DNA of 64,000 nucleotides from Enhydrobacter sp. (GCA_026126105.1 JAHCJV010000014.1:25050-89049); one strand, 5' to 3'; positions 35,078-43,775 are shown, counted from the stretch's first letter. Notes: generated by a model not told the origin, from the letters alone. Numbers and translations are program-made.

Positions 35078-37549
35078 TGACGAAAGGCGCCGCATCAGCA
35101 TCAGCGCCAGCCCCAACGCGCCGATTGCCGCGGCGACAATGCTCAAGTCATCGATGTGGACGAACCCGAAGCCGAACAGCGCCCGCACCGGAAGCCATGT
35201 CACGGAGGCGGCCAGGAGAACGCCTGCCAGCACATGAATGCCGAGCAACACGGGATTGCCGCCGGTCAGGAAATCGAAGGGGTTCCCACGAATGGAACGG
35301 TTCGCAAGGATTAGGACGAGATTGGCAAACACGAGCGTGAAGAAGGACAGCGAACGCACGTCCTCCACCGGTAGCCCTCGTTGAACGGCGAGGACGTAGA
35401 CGCCGGCGACCGTCAGCAAAGCGAGCGTACCTTGCAGAAGGCTCCGCATGAGCATCTTCGACGAGAATAGCCGGGCGCCAGGCGAACGCGGGGGCCGGCG
35501 CATCAGGTCAGGTTCGTCCCGCTCTGCCTCGAAGGCAATCGAGCAGGCCGGATCGATGATCAGCTCGAGGAAAGCGATGTGGAGGGGAAAGAGCACCAAG
35601 GGCCACCCGGTCAGCAACGGCAGCAACGCCATGCCCGCGATCGGGAGATGGACGGCCAGGATATAGCCCATGGCCTTTCGCAGATTATCGTAGATGCGGC
35701 GTCCGAGCCGGATGGTGCGGACGATGGAGCCGAAGTCGTCGTCAAGCAGGACGATCGAGGCGGCCTCGCGCGCGACGTCGGTTCCGCGACCTCCCATGGC
35801 GATGCCGATATCCGCGGCTTTCAGGCTCGGTGCGTCGTTTACGCCATCGCCGGTCATGGCAACGACCTCTCCGTTGGCCTGCAGCGCCCTCACGATTCGG
35901 AGCTTCTGATCGGGCAGGATGCGCGCGAAGACACCAACCTCCTTTACCCGGAGAGCCAGTTCAGCGTCGGCCATGAGCGCAACATCGGGACCGGCCAGCA
36001 CGGTATCTTGCGCCAGTCCCGCCGATCGCGCGACCGCCTGCGCCGTTGTCGGGTAATCGCCGGTGATCATGACCACGCGGATGCCGGCCTCGCGACACTC
36101 AGAGATCGCCTTCGGCACCTCCGCGCGCAACGGATCGGCCAAACCGATCAGCCCCGCCCAATCGAGCCGGAACCCGCGGGGCGTGTCCGGCAGCGCGCCG
36201 GACACGTGTACGCCGCCTGCAACCGCCAGCACGCGCACGCCCTGACGAGCCATGCCTTCGACCGCTTCGCGCAACCGCGCTGCCAACGCCCTATCCAGCC
36301 GGCAAAGCTCGATGATCGCCTCCGGTGCGCCTTTTGCCGCGACGAAGGCGCTCTCTTCGCCGGGCGCGCGCCACGCTTGGGTCACGGCCAGGAGATCCGG
36401 TGCAAGTCCGTAGCTTCGGATCAGAGACCGAGCTTGGGTGGGGCGGGGCGACGCCGTCGAAATCGCCTGGTCCATCGGATCGAATCCCTCAGGATTGCTG
36501 GCGAGCGCGCCGAGTACCAACAGCTGCCGGGCATCCGTGCCTTCGGCCGGCAGGAGCTCGACAACCGCCATGCGGTTCTCCGTAAGCGTGCCTGTCTTGT
36601 CTGTGCAAAGCACCGTCGCCGAGCCCAAAGCTTCGATCGCCGCTGCGCGGCGTGTCAGCACGCGCGCTTGCGAGATGCGCCACGCTCCCATTGTCATGAA
36701 GACTGCGAGGACGAGGGGGAACTCCTCGGGCAACATCGACATGCCCAGCGCGATCCCGGCAAGACCGGCATCGAGCCAAGAGCCGCGCAGGGTGCCGTAT
36801 AGTCCCGCCGCGACCAAAGTCGCGAAGAGCCCTCCGAAAGCGAACACCCGCACCAACCGCCTGGTCTCACGCGCCAGCCTTGGCGTAGCCGCGTCGATGG
36901 AGGCGAGAGAGTTTCCGATTCGACCGATCTCGGCGCGAGGGCCCGTAGCGAAGACCTCCGCAATGCCGCTTCCGCGCACCACCAGCGTACCAGAAAAGAT
37001 CGTCGGCAGATCGTCGCCGCCCGGCGCAGCTGCCTTCTCGTCCTCCGATATACGCGCCCGCTTGGCGACCGCCACGGACTCGCCGGTCAGCAATGATTCG
37101 TCGATCAACAGCTGGCTGGAGTCGAGCAGCATGGCGTCGGCCGGAACGCGGTCACCCTCGCCGACGACCACCAGGTCGCCACGGACCACCTCACGTCCTG
37201 GAATGCGCCGACGGGCGCCATCGCGGATCACCAGCGCACGCGGGCTGGTCATGGCACGCAAGGCCTCGAGCACACGCTCGCTCCGCATCTCCTGGACGAT
37301 CGATATCGAGACCGAGAGCGAGGCGAACACAAGAAGGACCACGCCGCCGAGCAGGTCGCCAATGGCGACATATATGGCGCCGCCCGCCAGCAACAGAGCG
37401 AACATGGGTTCGCGCAAGATCTCGAGCGCTATGCGCCACGGAGAGCGCGTGCCTGCAGCCGGCAAGACATTGGGTCCCTCGGCGGTCAGGCGATGGCGAG
37501 CTTCGCTCTCGGCGAGGCCGTGGCGAGTCGAAGGCGTTGGATCGTTCAT
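35069..37549 (-). CDS. Cation-transporting P-type ATPase, class II-like
   Basis: About 826 residues. Phosphorylation site DKTGTLT, actuator motif LTGESVAV, hinge GDGVNDAPSLK. The transmembrane-4 motif PEEFPLV is that of a Ca2+/Mn2+-like subgroup in proteobacteria, different from the MgtA-type pump at 22294-24924. Ten membrane segments are expected, the last six after residue 650. ATG 37549 (MNDPTPST) has GGAGG very close; the frame also opens on TTG 37558. Such pumps recur in FixK/Dos-type hypoxia clusters. The ion is not decided by sequence. Confidence 0.88.
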   Translation of the reverse strand: MNDPTPSTRHGLAESEARHRLTAEGPNVLPAAGTRSPWRIALEILREPMFALLLAGGAIYVAIGDLLGGVVLLVFASLSVSISIVQEMRSERVLEALRAMTSPRALVIRDGARRRIPGREVVRGDLVVVGEGDRVPADAMLLDSSQLLIDESLLTGESVAVAKRARISEDEKAAAPGGDDLPTIFSGTLVVRGSGIAEVFATGPRAEIGRIGNSLASIDAATPRLARETRRLVRVFAFGGLFATLVAAGLYGTLRGSWLDAGLAGIALGMSMLPEEFPLVLAVFMTMGAWRISQARVLTRRAAAIEALGSATVLCTDKTGTLTENRMAVVELLPAEGTDARQLLVLGALASNPEGFDPMDQAISTASPRPTQARSLIRSYGLAPDLLAVTQAWRAPGEESAFVAAKGAPEAIIELCRLDRALAARLREAVEGMARQGVRVLAVAGGVHVSGALPDTPRGFRLDWAGLIGLADPLRAEVPKAISECREAGIRVVMITGDYPTTAQAVARSAGLAQDTVLAGPDVALMADAELALRVKEVGVFARILPDQKLRIVRALQANGEVVAMTGDGVNDAPSLKAADIGIAMGGRGTDVAREAASIVLLDDDFGSIVRTIRLGRRIYDNLRKAMGYILAVHLPIAGMALLPLLTGWPLVLFPLHIAFLELIIDPACSIAFEAERDEPDLMRRPPRSPGARLFSSKMLMRSLLQGTLALLTVAGVYVLAVQRGLPVEDVRSLSFFTLVFANLVLILANRSIRGNPFDFLTGGNPVLLGIHVLAGVLLAASVTWLPVRALFGFGFVHIDDLSIVAAAIGALGLALMLMRRLSSPR

Positions 37550-37554
37550 AGCCT

Positions 37555-37671
37555 CCAATGCCCGCCGTACCCGCCCACGACATTGATCGAAAGCAATCCG
37601 GTCGACACCAGCATTGCTGAATCAATCGATGTCGCGGCGCTGCTTTGAGGCACCCCAATGCCCGCCGTACC
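37555..37671. repeat. 17-bp direct repeat, copies exactly 100 bp apart
   Basis: CCAATGCCCGCCGTACC occurs at 37555-37571 and again at 37655-37671. The first copy touches the start region of the P-type ATPase gene. It could be a small duplication or a pair of binding sites; no mobile element is associated. Confidence 0.6.
37583..37596. promoter_or_regulatory. Weak FixK-like box (TTGA-N6-GCAA)
   Basis: TTGATCGAAAGCAA fits the relaxed rhizobial FixK2 pattern TTG(A/C)-N6-(T/G)CAA. Centre is only about 40 nt from ATG 37549, which would leave almost no leader, so its function is doubtful. Confidence 0.35.
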
Positions 37672-37837
37672 GGGAGCCCTCATGCTTCTCCTTCATCCCA
37701 AGCTTTGCGGCCCAGAGAGCGCCACTGACAATGAAGCGGCCCTTCGGAGGGACGCAAGGCGGTCGTTGGCGCCATATGGCTTGGGACCGACAAACGAGGT
37801 GTGGTTTCTTGGTTTGCCGGGCCCACCGATCCCGTGT
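37672..37837. other. Non-coding gap before the P-type ATPase
   Basis: With 37550-37671 this makes about 290 nt between the receiver protein stop and the ATPase start. I see the direct repeat and the weak FixK-like box described separately, and no convincing ORF. Confidence 0.4.
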
Positions 37838-38215
37838 CTAGCGCGGCCGGGCGAGCGCCGAGCGTATCGAGTCGAGCAGCGCGTTATCCGACAGCGGCTT
37901 TTCGAGCAGATATTGCACGTCGAGCCTTTGCGCCCGGGCACGCAGCTCTTCGTTGGCGCGTCCTGTGATCAAGATCGCGGGAGCGTCGATCCCCCGGCTG
38001 CGCAGGACGCTGATCAGCTCCAATCCATCCATCACCGGCATGCGGTAGTCGACGACGAGGCACCCGCTTGGCGGCAGGTTTGGATCGTTGAGCAGGCTGA
38101 CCGGCCCGTCATATACACGGACGTCCAGCCCCTCCATCTCGAGAGCGAACTTCAGTGCCGTGCGCACGGCCGCGTCGTCCTCGACCACACAGATGACGGG
38201 AAGTTTGGGCAGCAT
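37838..38215 (-). CDS. Single-domain response regulator
   Basis: About 125 residues, receiver domain only. Acidic pair in CVVEDDAAVR, phosphoacceptor Asp in LVVDYRMPVMDG, Thr in LITGRA, Lys in LLEKPLS. ATG 38215 (MLPKLPVICVVEDD) or the upstream frame from 38233 could be used. It follows fixJ on the same strand. Similar stand-alone receivers beside fixLJ compete for phosphate or inhibit FixL (FixT-like in role, not in sequence), so it may tune the FixLJ pathway. Confidence 0.85.
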   Translation of the reverse strand: MLPKLPVICVVEDDAAVRTALKFALEMEGLDVRVYDGPVSLLNDPNLPPSGCLVVDYRMPVMDGLELISVLRSRGIDAPAILITGRANEELRARAQRLDVQYLLEKPLSDNALLDSIRSALARPR

Positions 38216-38249
38216 GGAACGAAGTCTAACCATGCTGCCGGCACGGGAA

Positions 38250-38263
38250 TTGATCTAGCGCAA
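38250..38263. promoter_or_regulatory. FixK-like box (TTGA-N6-GCAA) between fixJ and the receiver gene
   Basis: TTGATCTAGCGCAA fits TTG(A/C)-N6-(T/G)CAA. Centre is about 41.5 nt upstream of ATG 38215. It lies just past the fixJ stop and could give the stand-alone receiver its own FixK-dependent promoter. Confidence 0.4.
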
Positions 38264-38265
38264 GC

Positions 38266-38880
38266 CTATGAGTGGTCGTCAGCCAGCAGCGCCATGCGCA
38301 CGAGCGCCGACAGGCTGTCTGCCTGCATCTTGGTCATGACGTTGGCGCGGTAGACCTCGACGGTGCGGGCGCTGATGTCGAGCTCGTGGGCGATGATTTT
38401 GTTGGGTTTTCCGGCAACGAGCCCTTCGAGCACCTGCCGCTCGCGCTCTGAAAGGAGCTTGAGCCGCGCGCGTGCCTCCGCCGCCTGCGCATCGCGTTCG
38501 CGTGTGCCGGCGCGTCGCTCGAGCGCCGTCCTGATCGCGCCGATCAGCACCTCGTCATCGAACGGCTTCTCGATGAAGTCGACGGCGCCTGCCTTCATCG
38601 CTTCCACGGCGAGCGCGATGTCGCCGTGGCCGGTGATCACGATGACGGGCATCGGATTGCCATCGGCTCGCAACCGGCGTTGCAGCTCTATGCCGTCCAT
38701 GCCGGGCATGCGCACATCAGTCACGATGCAACCGTCCTGGACCTCCGACCGGCTCGCGAGGAACGACGCGGCCGAATCATGCACACGCACCGCCAGACCA
38801 ACGGTGCTGAGGAGGAACGCCAAGGACTGCCGGACGTCGGCGTCGTCATCGATGACATGGACGATGTCACTGCTGGCCAA
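38266..38880 (-). CDS. fixJ: FixJ-type response regulator (receiver plus LuxR-type HTH)
   Basis: 204 residues. Receiver domain about 1-120 with phosphoacceptor Asp55 in IVTDVRMPGMDG, Thr in VITGHGD and Lys in FIEKPF. A LuxR/NarL helix-turn-helix occupies about 140-200 (LSERERQVLEGLVAGKPNKIIAHELDISARTVEVYR). When phosphorylated by FixL at low oxygen it should activate fixK. Start overlaps the fixL 3' end by 14 nt, so the two are co-translated. The order and overlap match known fixLJ operons. Confidence 0.93.
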   Translation of the reverse strand: MASSDIVHVIDDDADVRQSLAFLLSTVGLAVRVHDSAASFLASRSEVQDGCIVTDVRMPGMDGIELQRRLRADGNPMPVIVITGHGDIALAVEAMKAGAVDFIEKPFDDEVLIGAIRTALERRAGTRERDAQAAEARARLKLLSERERQVLEGLVAGKPNKIIAHELDISARTVEVYRANVMTKMQADSLSALVRMALLADDHS

Positions 38881-40438
38881 GCGCGGCCTCCTCGGATTCC
38901 TCGGGCACTCTCAAGGTAAAGCGAAAAATGGTCCCTCCGCGGGGCCGCGGATCGGCCCAGATCTTGCCGCCGTGGGCCTCGACGATGGTCCGGCAGATTG
39001 ACAGCCCCAGGCCCATTCCCTTCTGCTTGGTGGTGACGAATGGCTGGAACAGATGGGCCCTCACTTCGGGCGCGAGCCCTGTTCCCGAATCCGACACGCC
39101 CACCTGGATTGTGCCGTCGCTTTCCAGCAGAGTCTCGATCTCAAGCTCGCGCCTGCCCGGAGACTCGGACAGGATCTCGACCGCATTGCGGATCAGATTG
39201 ACCAGTACCTGCTGGATCTGGATGCGGTCTACCAATACCTGCTCCGCCCGGGGATCGAGCCGAAAGGACACAGTGATCGCATTTTCACGCGTGCCCACCA
39301 TGGCAAGCGTGCTCGCATCCTCGATCAGCTTGGGCAGGTTCTCGACCCGGCGTTCGCTGTCGCCTCGCGAGACGAACTCCCGCAGTCGCCGAATGATCTG
39401 GCCCGCACGCAGGGCCTGGTCCGCCGCCCTAGAAAGCGCGTCGCGCAGCGCGGGCACCTGCTCGCCCTCAATCCTCTCCAGCAGGCGGTGGCAGCCCTTG
39501 AGGTAGTTGTTTATCGCGGTGAGCGGCTGGTTGATCTCGTGGGCCAGCGTGGAGGCCATCTCGCCGAGCGCTGTGAAGCGCGACATATGCGTCACCTCCG
39601 ACTGCAACTCCTTCAACCGGTCTTGCGTCATCTGCTGGTCCGTGAGGTCCCGGATGAAGCCCGTGAAGTAATGCCGATTGGCCGACCGCAGCTCGCCGAT
39701 CGTGAGGTGCATGGGGAAGCTCGTGCCGTCCTTGCGCTGGCCGACAACGATCCGGCCGATTCCGATGATGCGCTTCTCGCCGGTCGTCAGGTAGCGCTTG
39801 AGGTATTCGTCGTGCTGCCCGCGGTGGGGCTCTGGCATGAAGAGCTTGATGTTCTTGCCGGCGGCCTCCGCCATGGTGTAGCCGAACAGCCTTTCCGCCG
39901 TCGCACTGAGGGACTCGATGCGCCCGCGCTCGTCGATGATGATCATTGCGTCGGGGACGGTCTGCAGCACCGAGCGCAACCGCGCCTCGGCTGCCTGGAG
40001 CGCCGCCTCGTTAGCTAGACGTGCCGTCTCCCTCACAGCCTCGAGCTGGCCAAGCTCGCGTACGGTATGAATGATCCAAACGACCGACCCGTCGGGGGAA
40101 AGCACAGGCGCGTTGACAACATCGAAAATTAGTTCCCCGCCTCCCTCGCGTCGCCCGGGCAAAAGAAAGGCCCCTTGTCCCATCCAGTGCTTGGTGCCCA
40201 GCCTGACCACCGTTTCCAGCGAGGCTGCGAGACCCGTCAATCCCGGACTGCCCCCGAACACTTCCCGAATGTCTTTTCCGACCACCGCCTGCGCCGGCGC
40301 GTCGAGCAACTCGAGGTAAACTTCGCTTGCAGCAGCGATCGAGAAGTCGACGGACAGCAGCAGCTCGGGATGCGGAGAAGCGCTGACCAAAGCCGCAATT
40401 TCCTGCGGAAGGGCCGCCAGCGCATGCGTGATTGCCAT
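38867..40438 (-). CDS. fixL: FixL oxygen-sensing histidine kinase (PAS - heme PAS - kinase)
   Basis: 523 residues, no transmembrane segment, so a soluble FixL as in Bradyrhizobium. PAS-A at about 20-130; heme-binding PAS-B at about 150-270 with the heme ligand His209 in RGQHDEY and the oxygen-contact Arg229 in IIGIGRIV, the same 20-residue spacing as His200/Arg220 of Bradyrhizobium FixL. The kinase has the phospho-His300 in EMASTLAHEINQPL and an HATPase domain with NLIRNAVE, DSGTGL and GMGLGLSI. Oxygen bound to heme shuts the kinase off. Lies downstream of usp-hemN-orf in one direction with a 66-nt gap. Confidence 0.95.
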   Translation of the reverse strand: MAITHALAALPQEIAALVSASPHPELLLSVDFSIAAASEVYLELLDAPAQAVVGKDIREVFGGSPGLTGLAASLETVVRLGTKHWMGQGAFLLPGRREGGGELIFDVVNAPVLSPDGSVVWIIHTVRELGQLEAVRETARLANEAALQAAEARLRSVLQTVPDAMIIIDERGRIESLSATAERLFGYTMAEAAGKNIKLFMPEPHRGQHDEYLKRYLTTGEKRIIGIGRIVVGQRKDGTSFPMHLTIGELRSANRHYFTGFIRDLTDQQMTQDRLKELQSEVTHMSRFTALGEMASTLAHEINQPLTAINNYLKGCHRLLERIEGEQVPALRDALSRAADQALRAGQIIRRLREFVSRGDSERRVENLPKLIEDASTLAMVGTRENAITVSFRLDPRAEQVLVDRIQIQQVLVNLIRNAVEILSESPGRRELEIETLLESDGTIQVGVSDSGTGLAPEVRAHLFQPFVTTKQKGMGLGLSICRTIVEAHGGKIWADPRPRGGTIFRFTLRVPEESEEAALGQQ

Positions 40439-40504
40439 GTCAGGGTCCTTCTGAGGACTGACTATAGCATCACCGGGAGTTGGAACGAAACAGGCCGCCG
40501 CCCG

Positions 40505-40720
40505 TCAGGGTCGAATGAAGGCGAGCGGCGCATCCTCGTCAAGATTGTCGATCGCAGCCGTAAGCTCGGCTGCGATGTCGTCGATCGGGCGGTCCTGTCG
40601 GAACAGGCGGATTGCCTCTGACAGCAGGCAGCGTGCGACGACATCGCTCGTGATCGACTGGGCCTCTGCCTCCTTCAGCGCGGCCGCAACATGGCGCGCG
40701 ACGAGGTCGTATGTGCTCAT
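40505..40720 (-). CDS. Small helical cytosolic protein of unknown function
   Basis: ATG 40720, with AGGA in front, gives a 71-residue protein starting MSTYDLVARHVAAALKEAE, predicted fully helical and acidic at the C-terminus (AIDNLDEDAPLAFIRP). The longer frame upstream overlaps hemN and is not used. It lies between hemN (19-nt gap) and fixL (66-nt gap) in the FixK-linked operon. Not recognised; short acidic helical proteins beside fixLJ could act as kinase modulators. Confidence 0.65.
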   Translation of the reverse strand: MSTYDLVARHVAAALKEAEAQSITSDVVARCLLSEAIRLFRQDRPIDDIAAELTAAIDNLDEDAPLAFIRP

Positions 40721-40739
40721 TGTCCTATCCTTTTGCTGG

Positions 40740-42086
40740 TCAAAGTCCACGAGAGTGGCGGCCTTCCGCAGCCACGTAGTGGCGATCGAAAGCCGCGCAT
40801 ACAAACCGAACGAAAGGGCGGCCGGTCTCGGTAACCGTCACCCGCGCATCGGCGCGCAGGATCAATCCGTCACGCTCCAGGCGATCGAGATCCGGATCGA
40901 CCGAGGCTCGAAACGCGTCGGGATCGACGCGGTGCTCGCGACACAAGGCCTCCAGGTCGACGGCATTCTGACACATCACGCGCTCGATGATCGCGCCGCG
41001 AAGCCGATCGTCACGCGTCAGCGCAATGCCGCGCGCCGTGGCAAGGCCATCCTTGCCGACCGTTGCCAGGTAACGGGCCGGATCAGCAACATTCTGCGTG
41101 AAGCCCCTCGGCAGGCTCGAGATCGCCGAGGCACCAATGCCCGCGACGAAGGCAGCTTGGTCAGCAACGTAGCCCTGGAAGTTGCGATGCAACGAGCCGT
41201 CGGCCGCCGCGTTCGCCAGCCGGTCGCCCGGCCGTGCGTAATGATCGAGCCCGATCCGGCAATAGCCCGCCGCCACCAGCCGCTCGGCGACCAGCGCCGA
41301 CATCCGCGCCCGCAATGCGTCGTCGGGCAGGTCTGCGTCATCGATCAGCTTCTGGTGCGGCTTCATCCACGGCACATGCGCATAGCCGAACACGGCGAAG
41401 CGGTCGGGCCCGAGCTTCAGGGCGAGGTCGAGCGTCGCCGCCAGCGTCTCGAGCGTCTGACATGGCAGTCCGTAGACCAGGTCGATGTTGAAGCGGCCGA
41501 TACCCGCCGCTCGCAGCCGATCGACGGCATCCGCCGTATCGGCGAAGCTCTGGCGGCGGTTGATCGCTGCCTGCACACCCTCGTCGAAATCCTGGACGCC
41601 GAGGCTGACACGCGTCACGCCAATAGCCGCAGCCGCAGAGGCAATCTCGCTGTCGCAGTGGCGCGGATCGATCTCGAGCGATATCTCGGCGTCGCTTCGA
41701 CGATCGAACAGTTCCGTGATGCGCCTTCCCACGGTTTGCAGGCGCGCCGGGCCGAGCTGGCTCGGCGTGCCGCCGCCCCATTGCACAGCCTGCAGAATGA
41801 GACCAGGAGCGGCACGGGCGAGCGCTTCGAGTTCACCCAGCAGCGCGTCGGCGTAGCTGTCGAGCGTGCCGGGACGATTCATCGCCTTCGTATGGCACGC
41901 GCAATACCAGCACAGCTCCCGGCAGAACGGCACATGCACATACAGCGACGCGGAGACTTCGTTCAGGTCGCGCAACCAATCGGCATGCTGCGCCGGTCCA
42001 ACCGACGGCGTGAACTGTGCCGCCGTGGGATAGCTGGTGTAGCGCGGAACGGGGCGGTCATAGGCCGCCAGGAGCGCCGGATCCAT
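40740..42086 (-). CDS. hemN: Oxygen-independent coproporphyrinogen III oxidase (radical SAM)
   Basis: Converts coproporphyrinogen III to protoporphyrinogen IX without O2, so heme can still be made for cbb3 oxidase at low oxygen. 448 residues, the HemN length. The radical-SAM cluster Cys are Cys55, Cys59 and Cys62 in CRELCWYCAC, with Cys64 as in true HemN. GGGTPSQL binds SAM, and the C-terminal HemN domain (FQGYVADQAAFVAGIGASAIS) is present. ATG 42086 is preferred; upstream sequence belongs to usp. Starts 8 nt after the usp stop and is a classic FixK target. Confidence 0.95.
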   Translation of the reverse strand: MDPALLAAYDRPVPRYTSYPTAAQFTPSVGPAQHADWLRDLNEVSASLYVHVPFCRELCWYCACHTKAMNRPGTLDSYADALLGELEALARAAPGLILQAVQWGGGTPSQLGPARLQTVGRRITELFDRRSDAEISLEIDPRHCDSEIASAAAAIGVTRVSLGVQDFDEGVQAAINRRQSFADTADAVDRLRAAGIGRFNIDLVYGLPCQTLETLAATLDLALKLGPDRFAVFGYAHVPWMKPHQKLIDDADLPDDALRARMSALVAERLVAAGYCRIGLDHYARPGDRLANAAADGSLHRNFQGYVADQAAFVAGIGASAISSLPRGFTQNVADPARYLATVGKDGLATARGIALTRDDRLRGAIIERVMCQNAVDLEALCREHRVDPDAFRASVDPDLDRLERDGLILRADARVTVTETGRPFVRFVCAAFDRHYVAAEGRHSRGL

Positions 42087-42094
42087 TGCCCCGC

Positions 42095-42931
42095 CTAATG
42101 CGACATCAGGACGGGAACGGTCATGCTCTCCAGCAGGGTGCGGCTCGCACCCCCGAGTACGAACTCGCGAAGGCGCGAATGACCGTAAACGCCCATCACG
42201 ATCAAGTCGGCTCCGCTGTCCGCGGCGCGCGACAGGATGATCTCGCCGACCTTGGCATCGGCCGCCACGTCGCGCTGCACGGTGACCCTCACACCATGGC
42301 GCGCGAGCCACAAGGCGACATCGGCACCCGGTTCCTGCCCGTGACCATCCGCGGAAACCTCGGGATCGATCACCAGCACGATCACCTTCTCGGCCGCGCG
42401 CAGGAAAGGCATTGCATCGGCGGCGGCCCGGGCGCTTTCGCGGCTGGCGTTCCAGCACAGCATCACGGTCTTGCCGACCGATGACAACGCGCCGATCTGC
42501 GGCACGACCAGAACCGGACGCCCGGTCGCGAAAGCTACTGCCTCCGGCAGATCGCCGGCGCTGCCCGCGGCATCCTCGGGATCGGCCTGACCGACGACGA
42601 CCAGGTCAGCATAGCGCGCGTTGACCGCAATAGCATCGTCCGAGAAGGCTTCGGTCACGCGCCATTCCGACGTGATGCTACGCCCCTTGATCGCCTTGTC
42701 GTAGGCGACACGGGCAGTCTTCTCGGCCGCCTCGCGACCCGCCTCAAAGGCGTCCATCAAAGGCGCGAAGGCCATGCCGCCGTCGGCATAAGACACGACC
42801 TCGAACGGCTCGCGCGCATGCAGCCCGACCAATCGAGCGTCAAACTGCTGGGCGACCTCGGCCGCTACGGCCAATCGGCCGCCGACGCTGCGGCTGGCAT
42901 CGCAGTGAACGAGAATGGTCTTGTAGCTCAA
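42095..42931 (-). CDS. Universal stress protein, tandem UspA domains
   Basis: About 278 residues, two Usp domains; the second has VYGHSRLREFVLGGASRTLL (ATP-binding Gly pattern). Start is TTG 42931: AGGAGG lies six nt before it, and it gives the family N-terminus MSYKTILVHCDAS. The longer frame upstream has no such support. Paralogue of 31869-32702. First gene of usp-hemN-orf-fixL-fixJ(-rr), with the FixK box at 42990 about 65 nt upstream. Confidence 0.9.
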   Translation of the reverse strand: MSYKTILVHCDASRSVGGRLAVAAEVAQQFDARLVGLHAREPFEVVSYADGGMAFAPLMDAFEAGREAAEKTARVAYDKAIKGRSITSEWRVTEAFSDDAIAVNARYADLVVVGQADPEDAAGSAGDLPEAVAFATGRPVLVVPQIGALSSVGKTVMLCWNASRESARAAADAMPFLRAAEKVIVLVIDPEVSADGHGQEPGADVALWLARHGVRVTVQRDVAADAKVGEIILSRAADSGADLIVMGVYGHSRLREFVLGGASRTLLESMTVPVLMSH

Positions 42932-42989
42932 GGTCACCTCCTGATGACTTGCGAGGGTGTTCCTGTGCCATACGGGACGCTGCCGACGA

Positions 42990-43003
42990 TTGACGCAGAT
43001 CAA
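42990..43003. promoter_or_regulatory. FNR/FixK box (TTGAC-N4-ATCAA)
   Basis: TTGACGCAGATCAA in the divergent gap between usp (start 42931, centre 65 nt away) and the TauE/SafE gene (start 43038, 41 nt away). Best placed for the leftward usp-hemN-fixLJ operon; it could also influence the rightward gene. Confidence 0.75.
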
Positions 43004-43037
43004 GCAGCGCGTCGATAGCGCCGCTTATTGATGCGTC

Positions 43038-43772
43038 ATGGAGTTATTTTTCCACGCCGTGGCTGCGTGCCGCGATGGATTCGGCCAGGTCGCTGGGGCG
43101 CCAGCCGGACTCGCCTTTTCACTGTTCCTTGCCGGCTTGGGGGGTAGTGCGGTGCATTGCGTCGGCATGTGCGGGCCTTTCGTGCTCGGCCAGGTGATGG
43201 CCGACGCCGGGCGCCGTGGAGCCGGCGGCTATGGCGAGTGGCGGCGTCTCGCGGGCGCTGCCTTGGTGCCCTACCACCTCGGGCGACTCACCACGTATAC
43301 GGGCCTGGGTACGATGGCCGGCGGCGCCACAGCCCTGTTCGCCTCGACCGCCGCCTTCGCCTGGCTTTCCGGCTGCCTTCTCATCGCCGGCGCCGCGCTG
43401 ATGTTGGCCCAAGCATTCGGTCTAGCGCTCGGGGCCGCCGCGCCGCAGGCAGGGCTGGTCCAGCACCTGGCCGCACCGCTCACCTCCTCGCGCCATCCCG
43501 CAGCGCGCTACGGGCTCGGCGTCGTGCTTGGCTTCCTCCCCTGCGGCCTGATCTATGGCGCGCTCGGGGCGGCGGCCGGCACGGGATCGATGCTGCACGG
43601 TACCCTCGGCATGGCGGCCTTCTCGCTCGGTACCACGCCTGCCTTGGTTGCCGTCGGCTGGGGCGGCGTCCTTCTTCGCCGCCGCTGGCAGGGCACGGCC
43701 CGCTGGATGGCAGCACCGCTGCTGATTCTCACCGCGCTGCTGATGCTGGCTCTGGCGAGCCAGAGATTCTGA
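43038..43772 (+). CDS. TauE/SafE-family (COG2836, DsbD-like) membrane protein
   Basis: 244 residues with about six transmembrane segments. GSAVHCVGMCGPFVLG near residue 40 and GFLPCGLIYGAL near residue 165 are the paired Cys motifs of the COG2836/DsbD_2 group. These paired Cys suggest a metal or thiol role; relatives next to cco genes are thought to help copper delivery to, or maturation of, the cbb3 oxidase. The family name sulfite exporter is only by homology. Located beside the cco operon and converging with the DUF2189 gene. Confidence 0.85.
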   Translation: MELFFHAVAACRDGFGQVAGAPAGLAFSLFLAGLGGSAVHCVGMCGPFVLGQVMADAGRRGAGGYGEWRRLAGAALVPYHLGRLTTYTGLGTMAGGATALFASTAAFAWLSGCLLIAGAALMLAQAFGLALGAAAPQAGLVQHLAAPLTSSRHPAARYGLGVVLGFLPCGLIYGALGAAAGTGSMLHGTLGMAAFSLGTTPALVAVGWGGVLLRRRWQGTARWMAAPLLILTALLMLALASQRF

Positions 43773-43775
43773 CAA

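Noticed and set aside
37555..37671. Direct repeats as target-site duplication of a mobile element
   Set aside because: Only 83 nt lie between the copies, with no transposase or terminal inverted repeats.
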